A DNA stretch of 64,000 nucleotides, from assembly GCA_011800155.1 (NCBI GenBank), contig CM022372.1, positions 2,914,001 through 2,978,000 of the forward strand, written 5' to 3'. The first letter of the stretch is position 1. The number at the start of each line of letters is the position of its first letter. The position numbers and the translations under genes are program-made. Below are positions 47,245 through 58,832 of the stretch, piece by piece. This DNA comes from Flammulina velutipes (Eukaryota > Basidiomycota > Agaricomycetes > Agaricales > Physalacriaceae). The notes under the pieces were generated by a model. It had not been told where the DNA came from and did not search any database. It worked only from the letters and a program-made list of their open reading frames with translations.

Positions 47245-48193
47245 GGTACTTGAAGAGTGTTGGGTATGTACTGTAGATCTGTGTCACCTAGTATCAGTGG
47301 TACTTTTAATGTCGGAGACGCGTATGTTCTTGGCATTTACTGAGTAATGAAGGTTTCAGCTGAAGATTAAAAAGAAATCATGTTACGATGAATAAGCAGC
47401 GGCAATGAAAAGCAGTGATGATATTGTTTCTAAGGGATGAGGAGAAGCTGATGCGCCACACTTCATGCCGTTACTGTTTTTGCATCTCAGCCTCTGGGAT
47501 ACAATAATGGCTTTTTGAGGTATGCGTCCGTCAATTAAAACGCTTGACCTCTACCTTTCGTGGGAATACTTGTCAACTAGTAAGTTATTGGTTGGTTCTA
47601 ATGGTAGCGGCAAACAACCGATCTGTTTATAAACTGATTCCGAAAATGATGGCTCTTTGACCACCACCATGAAGGTGGTCCCGTATGCATTGGGCCAACG
47701 ATAACCAAGTTTAGGGTTTTCAGGGTGCGCCACACCTATTTACAGCGAGATTATATGCTCATTCTCCTCCAGACAGGGTGCATTTCGTTAATTGAGGTTC
47801 GTCGAAGCACTGCGTTTAGACCTGTATGGTGATTAATACGGCACAGAGTTTCTACAAAGAGCGCTTTGGCAAGCTATGGTTCACGAAGAACTGGAGGCCA
47901 GCGTTGCTGAGTATTTAGCCCCGCTACACACGTACGCTAACTAGAGTTAATCAATGCTATTTTACCCCTGACCAATTTTATAGGGTTGGGGCCAAGCCTT
48001 CCTTGTGTGGCGCGAGCGGTTACATGATGCTGTGGGTACAGCAAAGAGTCATGACCACCAGAGTAATATAAATCAAATGAACCAGGTCATTATCGATGTA
48101 GATCGTCGTTCATCTTGTCAAGTATAGTGAATAATTGATTAACATTGGTATAAAATTAGTGCGCGACAATAATCTACATGGTAGAGACCAAGG
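47245..48193. other. Intergenic region, about 950 bases
   Basis: It contains two exact TGCGCCACA words (47452 and 47726) and a near match at 48005. No gene is supported. Confidence 0.45.
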
Positions 48194-49343
48194 CTAAAGG
48201 TCGAAGTGATGGTTCAGGTGTTTTGATATCATATCTCGACCTCTCGCGACGCTGCGTAATGCGTTTGTCCGACAACCTTCGAACATCGCGAGGCCGAGGA
48301 GTGGGTCCTTCCCCAAATCGCTCGCCGCATCCTTCATACGCTGCAGGACGTCAATGTCCGGGACGCTGGAAGGCCGATTCATAGCGATTACCCAGCTCGC
48401 CCTCCACACCTTTATGCACTCATCGTGCGACGAGCAGCCTTTCCCCCTTCGAAATGCTGGTGCCCTCCCGCGAACTTTGGATGCGTACACCTTTAGCGAG
48501 TGGTATCCGCACCGTATGTGGAGGTTCTGTGCTCGGTTGAGAGGCGAGCGGCCTTCTATGGCTACTCCAGCGCTTAACACCGGCTCTAGTGAGACCATAT
48601 GGACATAGTACGCGTGACTGAGAAGATGTTGGAATTTTGAAGGTTCGCGCGAGCCCATTTCGATGGCCGGTATAGGGGAGAGCTCGCGACGGAATAAGCG
48701 GGAGAGCCATTGGGACTGGACGGAGTGCGAGAGGGCGTCATCTGAGCAGACGAGGCACAGTTTGAGAAGACGAATAAATATTTCGGTGGACGCCCAGCGG
48801 AGTGGGCGATTTTGGGTGACGGAGACAGCGCCGCGGACGCCTTGCATGGCCCAGAAGGCGCCGCTTACGTTGTTATAGTGGAAAGACATCTCGGCGACGA
48901 GGATCATGTCGGTGAGGGATATCATCTGCAGCGTTCGGGGGATACGTCTAGGTGGAAGAGAGGCTAGATGAGCATATCTGTGGCGTGCACGGAGCCGACT
49001 CGGCGCTTACTCTCTATATACGCCCAAGAGGAATGCCTCAAAATGGCGAGGTGACGGTGGCGTATCTGACAGAGTGATGGGACCGTCTCTTGATTTTGAG
49101 GCTCGTATCTCGCGCGCCAGCGACGGGGATAGTGGGAAGAGTGTTGGGGTGTGCACCTAGCAGTAAACTTTTGGATTACGATATAATTGAACGCGGGAAG
49201 AGACATACTTTGAAATGAACATGACCAACTTGGATGACGCAGAATTCCTTGTCTATACCTGGGCGATCGACCAAGCGTCCCTCAGCGTCGAGGAGAGAGG
49301 AGGGGATCCAGAGGCTCTGAGAGGGCTGGCGGACTATCATCAT
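48194..49343 (-). CDS. BTB/POZ-domain protein
   Basis: Exons 49209-49343, 49011-49156 and 48194-48947 join in frame to 344 residues. The BTB fold covers about the first 115 residues: FCVIQVGHVHFKVHTPTLF, then PLSPSLAREI, GPITLSDTPPSPRHFEAFLL and GVYRERIPRTLQMISLTDMI. The remaining 230 residues are helical (MILVAEMSFHYNNVSGAFWA, TEIFIRLLKLCLVCSDDALS) with no DNA-binding or kelch domain. Agaricomycete genomes hold many such BTB-only proteins of unknown function; presumed roles are protein interaction or Cul3 adaptor. The start was set at 49343 because the upstream frame closes in a stop. The gene is head to head with another BTB gene at 50258. Confidence 0.78.
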
Positions 49344-50257
49344 GGCTGCCAGAGAAAACTATTCGATAAGATTGAAGGCGAGAAACCGAGGAGACAAAAG
49401 AAGCAGCCTAGGTTAATACAAGCTGATTTGTATGTAGGCATCGATTATGTTTTGATCCACACCTCGACGTCTCCACGTTTCTGGAGATCTAAGCACAAAA
49501 GGACATAGAAACGATGATAATTGCAGTGGTCCATTGGGGCGGTCCACGTAGTTACAGAGATGGAAGACAAAAGTAAAGCCAGACGGCCACAGCGCAAGAG
49601 AATAAGAAATTTGGAAAGGGAAAAGACAATAGTTGGATCCCAGGGTCGTCCGCGGCTCGTGCCGATAACCCGGTCCTACTACGTTTTCTTTAGTTCTCCC
49701 AACATAACTGTTGTATTCGTCGGCGATGGCACGCCCAGCTCAGCTTCGGGACCCTAGAAGTTCAAACTGCACTGGGAAGAGGACATAACCGGCGAAGAAG
49801 TTACGAACTCGAACAGGAATATGACAGATCACATTGAATTCGGGGGTTCGGCAATGATACAAGAGTCTCTATCCTCTCTCTGGACTCGAAGGCTGAATGG
49901 ACTGGAGCAAACTGGAACGTGAACGCTGTGAAATTCAGTGAAGGCGGCACAAGTTGACTGGTCTTCGCGCCGTTTCCTATGACTCACCTTACTGGGACTT
50001 GGTTCTCCACTCATTGCCAGCCACACGAGGGTGTATGCTTAGAGGGAACATTCACATCGTCCCTATCAGCCTTCCTTATCCTTACCCCGCTATCCGTTTC
50101 TTTCCCCTTCGAATGACACGTGTGGGCATCATGTTCTCTTCGTATATCCGAGTCCTCATTGCACAATGTCTTCATACAAGTATTGGACCTGCGACACGCT
50201 CCACCGCACCCTTCTTTCTTTTCGGTCTCCCCCCATATACCCTTTCTCTGTTCAAGG
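49344..50257. promoter_or_regulatory. Shared upstream region of two divergent BTB genes
   Basis: This 914-base region has no supported gene. The plus-strand frame at 49215-49508 mostly shadows the BTB exon and was not accepted. Additional 5' exons of either BTB gene could lie here. Confidence 0.45.
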
Positions 50258-51665
50258 ATGGTCTACTTCGCCATCTTCGACCCCGCTCGCAAGATCAAGC
50301 AACTTGTGCAGCTCTTCCATCGATCCGGACGTCATCAGGATCAGGCTCGTAGCTGCCGGAAGACGTCGATTCTGGACCATGTCCTCCCGAAGCACGATGC
50401 ATATCCGTATACGTTGGCTAAAGAGAGCGCGCACTCTCTCAAGGTCGTCGAGCACGATGTCATTGATGATGTGTATTATGCTAGAGGCGAGGAAACACGA
50501 GGCTCGGAGACGGAATACTGTACCTTGAAGATGGAGAACACGTTGTTCAAGGTAAGTCACTGTATCCGCCCTCGAGCATTTCGCTCATACCCTTTAGGTA
50601 CATAAATCGGTTCTCATGAGGGACGACTCGGTCTTCATGGACTGGAAGTTCGTCGAGGGTGGTTCTTTGCGTTCCAAAGACAAGAACGCACCTGTTATCC
50701 ACCTTCCGGAAAGTGCCTTCCCATTTCGAGATTTGCTCTGGGCATTGCATAATCTGTAGGTGTCTTCTTCTATGTTGCAAGATAGATGGACTGAAATTTG
50801 CCTTGTTTTCAGGGACCTCGAGGATACACATTTCGTATACGAGCCTTCGCTGGCTCGTTTGCTCAACGTTGCAGAACTGTCACGCAAATATCGCTTCAGT
50901 TCCTACGAGGCATGGGCTGTGGATCGTTTACATGCAGCCTGTCAAGGAACGACTCTCCCCTTTTCACTCTCGACAGCGCTTGCTTCGAGTTCTTCCATCA
51001 CCTTGACGGAACATGTCCACTCCATCAGCACCGACATCGATTCACTCTGTGCACGTCTGCTGAACGTTGCATACGCTTCTCGCCACTCCCCGCTTCTTCT
51101 CCTTATGATGAAGAAGTTGGTTGTACAGATCCTCTGGCATGACTATCACCCCGGAGCTATACTATTCGATGCTGTCGAAGCGCTTAGTCGCCGTCGTTCA
51201 CGCTATCAACGCCATATTCGGCAGCTGCTTGGTGTCATATATTATCGCATGCTTGTGGACATGCAATACGCCACTGCATCGGACAAGTCTCCGATACTCG
51301 TTTTCCCCCTGCACATGGATGTAGAACAGCGCATGCGGTTCCTTTCCGCTCACAGGTCACTCACCGAGATGTGGGTCAACCTGAAATACTCCCCGTTGGT
51401 GGGGCCTACTTCGCATGGGACGTGTCAAGCGACATGGGACCGTCGCTGGAGGGCGGCTACGCGCCACGCAGAGCTCGGTTCCAACGGGAAGGCTGGCCAT
51501 ACTGACGTTTTGGGCTTGCTTAAAGCGACGATGATACACCTCAGGAAGGGCGTGGCGGACTCTAATTCTATATGTTTAGAATGCTCTCTGGCGGGTTTAG
51601 AGAGTATTGACGCGGTTCGTGACGATATTATTAATAACTTAGGCGATCTCTTCGTTTATTCTTAG
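50258..51665 (+). CDS. BTB/POZ-domain protein
   Basis: Exons 50258-50551, 50598-50755 and 50813-51665 join in frame to 434 residues. The BTB core covers about residues 80-190 (TEYCTLKMENTLFKVHKSVL, MDWKFVEGGS, VIHLPESAFPFRDLLWAL, LARLLNVAELSRKYRFSSYE). Helical repeats without other known domains follow (LCARLLNVAYASRHSPLLLL, RHIRQLLGVIYYRMLVDMQY). The arrangement, BTB followed by an undefined helical region, matches the neighbour at 48194-49343, but the two differ enough in sequence that an ancient duplication, not a recent one, is likely. The start MVYFAIFDPARKIKQL was chosen as the first Met near a plausible N-terminus; upstream exons cannot be excluded. Confidence 0.8.
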
Positions 51666-51871
51666 GCAAGGGCTTCCACCACGCATATAGCATGTACATA
51701 AACTGTAAATACCGAAAACACTTGATATGGATCTAGTCAAACCAACTACAGACTTTGAACTTTTGAATTTTGGTGGCCGGCAAACGCCGAATGTTTGCCA
51801 CATGCCCGTCAGCCTCAATTGGGAACTGAACTATTTTCTTTGCGACTCTGATCTATTCAATTCTTCATGAC

Positions 51872-52811
51872 ATGGCGGAACCTCAAGAGAGCCTGTCTAA
51901 CTCCTCTCAAATAGCTCAGAGCGGTGTTACACATTTCAAGGAAGCAGAACCTAGCAAAACAAAACGATTTAGGCTCAGCAACGAAGCTTCACAGAAATTA
52001 CTTGGTATGCCATTGCGCACTTCCCAGCCTCTCCAGACCGACAAACATCTGTTAGATTTCTATGTCCAAGTTACTACGCATCCGACTGGCGCGCAGTGCC
52101 AACGGTTAGCAGACATGATTCATCTCGTGCGTTTCCTTTCATCCTGTGGCTTGTCTTGGATGTTTGACTGATATAGATGCCATTCAGACGACGACCGGGA
52201 ACGAGACTTACAATGCTCTCAACGTCAAGAAATGGTTTGGAAAACGAATCGCGTATGAAAAGACCAAAACGAAATCTGCAAACGACTCCTCACAATCGCA
52301 AATCCCAAAATGCCCTGAAAGAACAAAGCACTCCCGCAATGCTCCCCGTGCTTCAGAGCGAACACATCTTGCCGCCTTGTGCGCCGAGGTTCCCCGCCAG
52401 TCTGCAAAGAACCTCGCAGGTACCTGGGCCAGTATCATGAACTGCGACGCGTCCCTTGTCCGAGAATGGGTAGATGAGTACTATGGAACTCCTCCTACTG
52501 GTCTCCCTACTCCAGAGCCTGAGCTTCAGAACGCGCCTCCTATCGATGCACATACATACGCAGAATCGACAACTTCTCCCTCTTCGAACGCTGCTGTGAT
52601 GCCCGTGGAATCCAACTCCTTGCCCTTGTTCTCGCATGTATCTGTAACCCAAGGAGATCTTCTTTGTGATATCGCCAAGGCTATGGAAGTGGTGGAAGCG
52701 GGCTCGGTTCTACCGTGCTTGATGTCACGAAACGAGTTCGACACGAGAATGGAGCCTATCATGTATCGCATGAACGTCATCCTAGAAAGGATTGGTGGCG
52801 AAAACCTTTGA
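51872..52811 (+). CDS. Divergent homeodomain protein
   Basis: Exons 51872-52126 and 52188-52811 join in frame to 292 residues. The homeodomain spans about residues 28-100. It starts with basic KTKRFRLSNEASQKLLG, passes through LLDFYVQVTTHPTGAQCQRL (helices 1 and 2), and ends in helix 3 with NVKKWFGKRIAYEK. The Trp-Phe and Arg of the recognition helix are kept, but the invariant Asn of classical WFxNxR is replaced. A Pro/Ser-rich region follows, and a C-terminal helical part (LLCDIAKAMEVVEAGSVLPC, YRMNVILERIGGE) may dimerise. It is not a mating-type HD1 or HD2 gene as far as I can tell, since no partner HD gene lies alongside. A DNA-binding regulator role is inferred. The intron acceptor was chosen as ATTCAG at 52187 to keep frame. 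Confidence 0.76.
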
Positions 52812-53208
52812 TCCACCTTGTCGCTGTCTCGCTTTCTATTGTTATTCTCTACTTCACTGCTTATAATCTCTGTCTGCATCCGCTTGAACCAGTAATGTGA
52901 GCGCCATATCTCCTCTTTACTCATTTTTAATGTCGACTTCTTCGCAGAGCATGTAGTAACGCCACATTGTCCCTATAATCAATAACGAATGCTAGAAGGG
53001 CACTACCTGCTTTCTTTCGCTACCACGAGTCATGGAATAGAGAGCGCCATATGAGTCTCATTACAAACCCATCGATTTGCACGGCCCGCCAGTCAAATTT
53101 TGGCTTAGTTGTTCTTACGAAAAACGATTACATTCCGGGGCCCGTTCAAATACCACTTTTATAAATCGAAGGCGCGTTTTCACTTCTTGCTCATTATCGT
53201 CTTTCTTC
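52812..53208. other. Intergenic region upstream of NmrA-like copy D
   Basis: It includes the copy D promoter, with ACCACTTTTATAAA near 53152-53166 resembling the block shared by copies B and E. No gene is supported. Confidence 0.4.
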
Positions 53209-54235
53209 ATGTCTTCCCTAACAGTCGCAGTATTTGGCTATGGATCCGTCGGAAGGCCTGTCGTGAGCGTGAGTGCCATGCGTATCGTCTGCCTTGTGTA
53301 CCGCTGACTTGTGATTGTACACCCCTAGGCGCTCGTGGCACGAGATGTCAAAGTCATCCTCCTATCCCGAGATGTATCTAAGCTCCAAGGCATCCCCACT
53401 GTAGTAAAGGCTGCTTCGGTCGACTACGCCAACGAGACGGAGGTGTCAAAGCTCCTCAAGGAGAACGCAGTAGACGTGGTCGTCGTCGCGCTTGGAGGTG
53501 GCCCAGATGCTGTCAGTATGTACACTGTCACACAAGTAGGGATCGCTCGTGCAGCGAAGGAAGCAGGCGTGAAGCTCCTGTTGCCCAACGAATGGGGCAT
53601 CAACGCTGAAGGGCACCCGGGGGACAGCATGCTTGGACTGAAGGGAGTGGCGCTTGGTATGTTCAATGCTCTGATGACTGGAGGTGAACGCTGAGCGTAC
53701 GAACAGCCAAGATCCAGGAAATCGGAATCCCTACTACCCGAGTTATTACAGGCGTTTTTGTCGAGTTCATCCAGTGGCTTACATCCACCTCCAGCAAGCC
53801 CGGAGAGTTCGTTGTCGCTGGAAAAGGCGATAAAAAGCTGAGCTTCGTTGCGCTAGAGGACGTCGGAGGTAAAGTCGTCGAACTAGTGATCTCTATTAGC
53901 TTGCTGAACCTTCGCCAGGTTACGTTGCACACGTCCTGGCCACCATCCCACTTTCAGAGCTATACAACAAGACCCTTCTCATCGAAGGACAGGCCGCTAC
54001 GTTCCAGGAGGTAGCCCATATTCTAGGCAAGAAGATCACCCATCTATCCCCCGAAGAGTTGGACCCGATCGTTCGTACTTCGCAAGAACTAGCTGACAAG
54101 GGGGGCGTCAGGACTGGGTATTTGGCGTCTGAGCCCGACGCACCTGAAGATGTTGTGTCTCAGAGATCGACAAGCGGGAACGCGCATTGGAAGGGGCACC
54201 ATTGGAAACAAATCAACGAAGTTTCCCTAGCATGA
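53209..54235 (+). CDS. NmrA-like NAD(P)-binding oxidoreductase (copy D)
   Basis: Exons 53209-53268, 53329-53656, 53707-53868 and 53919-54235 give 288 residues. The Rossmann loop is VAVFGYGSVGRPVVS. Later segments are ILLSRDVSKLQGIPTVVKAA, VKLLLPNEWGINAEG, IQEIGIPTTRVITGVF and GYVAHVLATIPLSELYNKTL. All frames are open and the introns fall exactly as in copies B, C and E. Sequence is intermediate between copy C and copies B/E. The C-terminal RSTSGNAHWKGHHWKQI block is present. Whether it reduces a substrate or only senses NAD(P) is not visible. Confidence 0.88.
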
Positions 54236-54473
54236 GGGGGGTAGAATGTGTCTCTACTTAGAAACGATTAGATAGATGAGTTCTCGTGGCCGATCAATGA
54301 ATGGTTCAAATAGAACAAGCTGCTTCCGGTTTATGTCCATCAGCTGCAATGTCGAAGTCGAATAGACGATATCAAGCGCGAATACTTAGTTGAATCCCAA
54401 ACAATTGCGCATGCCTCCGAAAATTATATTACTAAACTTGATACCCCAAAAGAATAAACGCCACAACAAATAT

Positions 54474-55133
54474 CTACTTGGATGAAATGGCAACCATCTT
54501 CCTTATCCACTGAGGGTGCAGCAACTCTTGGACACAAAAGGCGCCATACCCCGCTCTCGCCAACGAAGTTCCAACCTTTGGATCACCAATGAATCCCGCC
54601 ACCACCTCCCTATTGGGTTTGTCTGTCAGGTACGGAACACGGACGATGGTCCAGTCGAGATCATCGGCGGCACTGATGACCTTTCCGAACGCGACGATGT
54701 CTTTGTACGCCGTAGGGACGAAGTTCTTGATGTAGAATACGACCAAGGAGAACATGAGGGAAAACTTGTCCTCTGGTGCGACCATGGAGCCAGTGCCCAA
54801 GGCGATGAGGCGCTTTACGCCGTGCTTTCGCATCAGCGAAAGGAGTGTCTCGTAAGCGCGTTTGAGTGGTAGGTCGGCGGGATGATTGCCTGCGGAAGGA
54901 GGCCCAAGTGCGGAGAGAATAGCGTCCACGCCGACCAAGGAATTGGATAGTTTGTCCTTCTCATTTAACTCGCCTTGGATGACAGTGACGGATTGGTTGT
55001 TGGAGATTTCAGAAGGGATTTTGGAGGGGCTGCGTACGTAGAGAATGATGCTGGTGGTGGGAATGACCTCTAGAGCCTCTTTGACGAGGAGAATGCCTGT
55101 GGGGCTGGTTGCACCGAGGACGAGAAGACGCAT
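54474..55133 (-). CDS. Small NAD(P)-binding Rossmann protein (NmrA/SDR-like)
   Basis: This is one uninterrupted frame of 219 residues, starting MRLLVLGATSPTGILLVKEA, with a glycine-rich dinucleotide loop (GATSPTG). The family-typical VIQGELNEKDKLSNSLVGVD and DAILSALGPP follow, then VKRLIALGTGSM and DWTIVRVPYLTDKPNREVVA. It resembles biliverdin-reductase-B-like or atypical SDR (a5) proteins more than the neighbouring four-exon NmrA-like genes, and it has no introns. A frame extension upstream to 55208 exists, but Met at 55133 places the loop at the usual distance from the N-terminus. It is convergent with copy D, 238 bases apart. Confidence 0.85.
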   Translation of the reverse strand: MRLLVLGATSPTGILLVKEALEVIPTTSIILYVRSPSKIPSEISNNQSVTVIQGELNEKDKLSNSLVGVDAILSALGPPSAGNHPADLPLKRAYETLLSLMRKHGVKRLIALGTGSMVAPEDKFSLMFSLVVFYIKNFVPTAYKDIVAFGKVISAADDLDWTIVRVPYLTDKPNREVVAGFIGDPKVGTSLARAGYGAFCVQELLHPQWIRKMVAISSK

Positions 55134-55727
55134 TATGAGGTGAAATGCTGAGACGTACAGGACATGGTGAAGCCTTATATACCAGTATCTGCAAATCATG
55201 TTTGTCAACTCATGCGCCGAAACGCCGCCCCTATCTTATTGAAGGAGACGAAAAGAATCTTGTACGGGACTATGGCACGATCCATAATCAGAATTACCCA
55301 AAACATTAGCCGCTATATATCAGCGGGAATGACTTGCACGCAGTCATTATAGTAGACTCCGAGTAGTAGAAGTACGGCGCCACAGGATGATCATGATGGT
55401 ATGAAAGACTCGGTGCCAACTTGGTTCGAACAAGTCTGAAGCAATTTCAACTTGGTACAGGAAGACGTAGTACGATCAGCGAGAACATCCTTAGAAACCC
55501 TATCAATCGTCTGAGTTGGGGGGGGGGGTTTCTGGATCAAGCGATACACAATTTGCTTTCTAACACTCTCTATGGACTTGAGTTTTCAAACAATTGTTGT
55601 ATAGTAACTATATATGGGACTCCCCGGAACCAGATCTGGAATGAACTGAAATGTGGCGCTCCCCGGAATCCCTGGATGCAACTGATATGAGAGTGCTCTT
55701 CACACATATAGAGACCTATTACAAACT
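55134..55727. other. Intergenic region with an 11-G run
   Basis: It includes a run of eleven G at about 55518-55528. A plus-strand frame at 55421-55690 passes through this run and was not accepted as a gene. Confidence 0.4.
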
Positions 55728-56979
55728 CTAGAAACGGCGGGATCGTTTGGGTTCAGGATGTGCCAAGTCTTTGTCAGTAAGTTCTATCTTGACAGAAGAC
55801 GCCTTGGTACCGATTGAAGAAAGAGCTGTCTCTATCTCCTCGTTCGTCATTTATTCAGGATGAAATCGGTCAATACTGGCTGCCAGTGCATTCAGACTGG
55901 CGCGAACTGCCTGACGGAGATTTTCGTGTGAGTTTCCCTCCAGTGCTTTGACGAGATTGTGATGGTGCCTTGATGAGTGTATGAATTTCAGCATGTTCTC
56001 CTTGTGGCGGTCTTCACTTGGAATTAGTACGTACGCCACAAATCTTGCGGCCCGGAACTCACTGCCGACTGCATTTTGATATTTCTCTTTCAAGTTTTGG
56101 CTACGTCTGCAAACTTCTTGTAAATGAGTGAGCCAGAGAAAGATAGGATATTATTACTGTTCAACTTTGTGTTTTTCATGCGTAATCTATCGTTCTCGGA
56201 CGCGAGTTCTTTAACTCTTTTATTTATGGCGTCTATAAGTTCTATCGGCCTACGGCACCTAACGAATTTAGACTTACTGGCCTGAGTGTCTCTTGCGGCT
56301 AACTTGAGATGCTGGTTCTCCTCTTCAAGCGTTTTCACTCTGAGACGGAGCTGCTTCTCAACTTTTCTCGTCCTTCCTTTCTTAAAGCGCACTGAATCGA
56401 CCTGTTAGTTCGAGTACTCCCGGTTGGAGCTCATAGACACACCGACCGCTGCATTTAGAAGGTCTGCCCGGTCAGCGGTAAGCATGGTGTGTCCAGTGGA
56501 AGCTCTGGAAATCATACCACCCGACGTCACCCAGCCAGTATAGAGCACTTCAGTATCAATCTTTTCCCCCGAGATATTGTGTAATGCTTGGTCAAATGCT
56601 TCCCGATGGATCGAACATGTATACAGCTTCGCCACACGATCATACAATTCATCATCCTGGAAGCTGCATCGTCTACCGATTTTGGCGACGCGTTCCCGAG
56701 TGTCGCAATATGAGCAACACAGTTTCGTCGCGAGAGGTTTGCATTCAAGTCCTCCTGCTATTCAGTTCGTGCATGTAACCTGAGGGGCAGATACATTGAG
56801 TCTGGGAGACGGTAATGGAATGCCTGACGATTCACGTTCGTACCGGACTCTGCCCTTGTACCCGCCCAGGCTTCCTCCATAGCTGCAGAAGGCAGGATTT
56901 TGAGTTCTGTGTACACATTCAGCCTAAGCTGCGCAAGGCCCTCTGCGTTTTCCCCGGAGAATGAGTCCAGTAGAGACAT
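55728..56979 (-). pseudogene. Cys-cluster coiled-coil family protein, copy X, with two in-frame stops
   Basis: This is a paralogue of copy Y (57334-58832) with matching exon layout. The start region is MSLLDSFSGENAEGLAQLRL at 56979. The next exon carries the Cys cluster, but the second Cys codon (TGC in copy Y) is TGA near 56754. The rest continues in frame as ECKPLATKLCCSYCDTRERV and CSFQDDELYDR. Later exons give the coiled coil (KQLRLRVKTLEEENQHLKLA, NKRVKELASENDRLRMKN) and LVKALEGNSHENLRQAVRAS. After FHPE a TAA at 55851-55853 precedes a tail that stays homologous in the same frame, EEIETALSS, to about 55728. Using AATAG near 56752 as an alternative acceptor would bypass the first stop but delete the first CxxC. 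Decay is the simplest reading. Confidence 0.72.
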
Positions 56980-57333
56980 GGTTGACGCTTGAAGATGGAC
57001 GTGAGAGGCAATAACTAAATGACCTGTACTACGCAGCATCCGTGGGAAAATTCGGAAAAACCCCGTCACTAAAAAGGAGCTTGCGGTTAGGTGCAGGTCG
57101 ATCTGTGAATATTCCCCTGATTCACAAGGGCTCCCAATGCGGCGGTCGCGAATCGATTGATAGATGTTGATGTTGGTTGGGGTACACGACAGAAGGCATT
57201 CAAGCAAATACCCTCTCTCGCCCGTGCGTTGACCGCCCGACATCGGTTTTCGCACGACCACGAGTCCTTGTGTAAATATGTTTTACTTAGATAGCGTAGT
57301 ATGTCCTTGTATATAGTACTGGGTGTCTGGAGG
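56980..57333. other. Intergenic region upstream of copy X
   Basis: It lies between copies X and Y, both on the minus strand. A frame continues upstream of the copy X start but shows no family resemblance. Confidence 0.4.
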
Positions 57334-58832
57334 CTATGTTTTATTCACGGATTTATCGCCGCTTTGTTGTACTTTGGGACGTGACCCCGAGGGTAATGAG
57401 TCCCTTGTCAAGCACTTACTCGCATGCCGTTTGGAAGCAGGAATCTCCGAGTCCCCGTCGGTACGTTGCCTCTTGCTAAGAGACAGCCTTTTGTCAGGTG
57501 TCGAGGAGAGGACTGTCTCAATCTCTTCGAAATTCAGCCCTCCGGGATGATACCGAACACTAGTAGCTGTCAACTCTTCCACGCTCTTCTTCACAGCCTG
57601 GCGGAGCGTTTCGTGTGAATTACCTTCGAGGGCTTTGGAGAGAAGAAGGTGTTGACCCGATAGGTGTATAAACTTCACCAAGTCGTTCTTACGCTGCTCT
57701 TGAATTGCAATAAGTATTTGCGTCACATTGTAGACGGCGTACTCACCGTTCAGGTTCTCGGATAGGCTTCTGTATTTCTGTTCCCAGTGATTGCGCAGTT
57801 TCTGGGTGTGAATGATGGTATCTTGGTGTCGCGTGTAAGCCAGTATGATACGGAAGGAAGAAGGCATGGGCCACTGACTGTTGAGTTTCCCAATCGTCTC
57901 ATCCTTCGCTTTGGTGGTTGTGAGCAATTTTTCCTTGTCTGACTGGAGATCCTTGATTGTGGCATTCATCCTTTCTGATTCGCCTACGGAAGGTGTGAGT
58001 CTATTGCGCACACAGCGTTTATACGGCACGATGTCGCAATGCTGAAGTTTACCGGCATGAGTTCGATCTACGTCTAAGATACGGTTGTTTCCCCCTTCGA
58101 GTGCTTCCACTTTGGATCGAAGACGGTCTTGAATTGTGTTCATTTTGACTTTCTCTATTTTTGCCTCAGCGATTGCACTCTCAGCCTCTGTCGAAAATGA
58201 ATATCAACTGGGCAGTGTATCAGAGATAGGGGACTCCACATACCCCTTAACCTTTTCGCTGACTCTAAAGACGGCAATGGTTTGTATGTCAGATTGATGT
58301 GCATTCAGGTTGGTGACATACCAACAGCGGCTTTCAAAAGATCTGCAAGAATGAGTATCGAGTTCTAAGCGTTAAAGTTGTTGACAAACCACCCGATATT
58401 ATGCTTCCACTAGGCACCAAGTCAATGTCTATCATTTCTCCCAGTATGTCTTTGAGTGTCTTGTTGAATGTCTCTCGGGGCACCCAATGAGGACGCGACT
58501 TCAACCTTACACGATCATACAATTCATCGTCCCAGAAGCTGCACCGTGTACCACACTTGGCGATGCGCTCCCGAGAGTTACAAAACCCACAGCGCAGTTT
58601 TGTCGCCAAAGGTTTACAGTCAACTCCAGCGGCGACGCAATTAGTGCATCTGGACTGAAGGAAAGAGTTGAAGATGTCAAATAGTAGTGTGGTGGCTATT
58701 TACCTGTGTCCAAGAGTCTGCCCTATTACGCGCCCATAGCTCTTCCCGAGATGCAGACGGCGGAATTCGAAGTTGTTTGTATATAGTCAGCCTAAGCTCG
58801 GCGAGGCTTTCTGTATTTTCCTCGAAAGGCAT
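57334..58832 (-). CDS. Cys-cluster coiled-coil protein, copy Y (Zn2Cys6-like)
   Basis: The ATG is at 58832 (MPFEENTESLAELRLTIYKQ). The first exon ends RADSWTQ and joins across GTAAAT...TTCAG to a cysteine-rich exon. Its six main Cys are spaced CX2CX6CX8CX2CX8C, ending in CGTRCSFWDDELYDR. That spacing falls within the fungal Zn2Cys6 binuclear cluster pattern, although the usual basic residues after the second Cys are missing. Further exons encode a heptad-rich coiled coil (IEKVKMNTIQDRLRSKVEAL, ATIKDLQSDKEKLLTTTKAK). A conserved C-terminal block, LSKALEGNSHETLRQAVKKS, and a basic tail, SLSKRQRTDGDSEIPASKR, follow. All junctions traced are in phase, so it is presumed functional. A DNA-binding dimer is possible but unproven; a protein-binding Cys module is the alternative. 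TGCGCCACA lies 158 bases upstream. Confidence 0.75.

Noticed and set aside
51872..52811. Mating-type homeodomain gene
   Set aside because: There is no adjacent second HD gene in divergent orientation and no MIP-like gene nearby, so a MAT locus is not supported.
55421..55690. Plus-strand frame of 89 codons
   Set aside because: It reads through an 11-G run and has no recognisable content.
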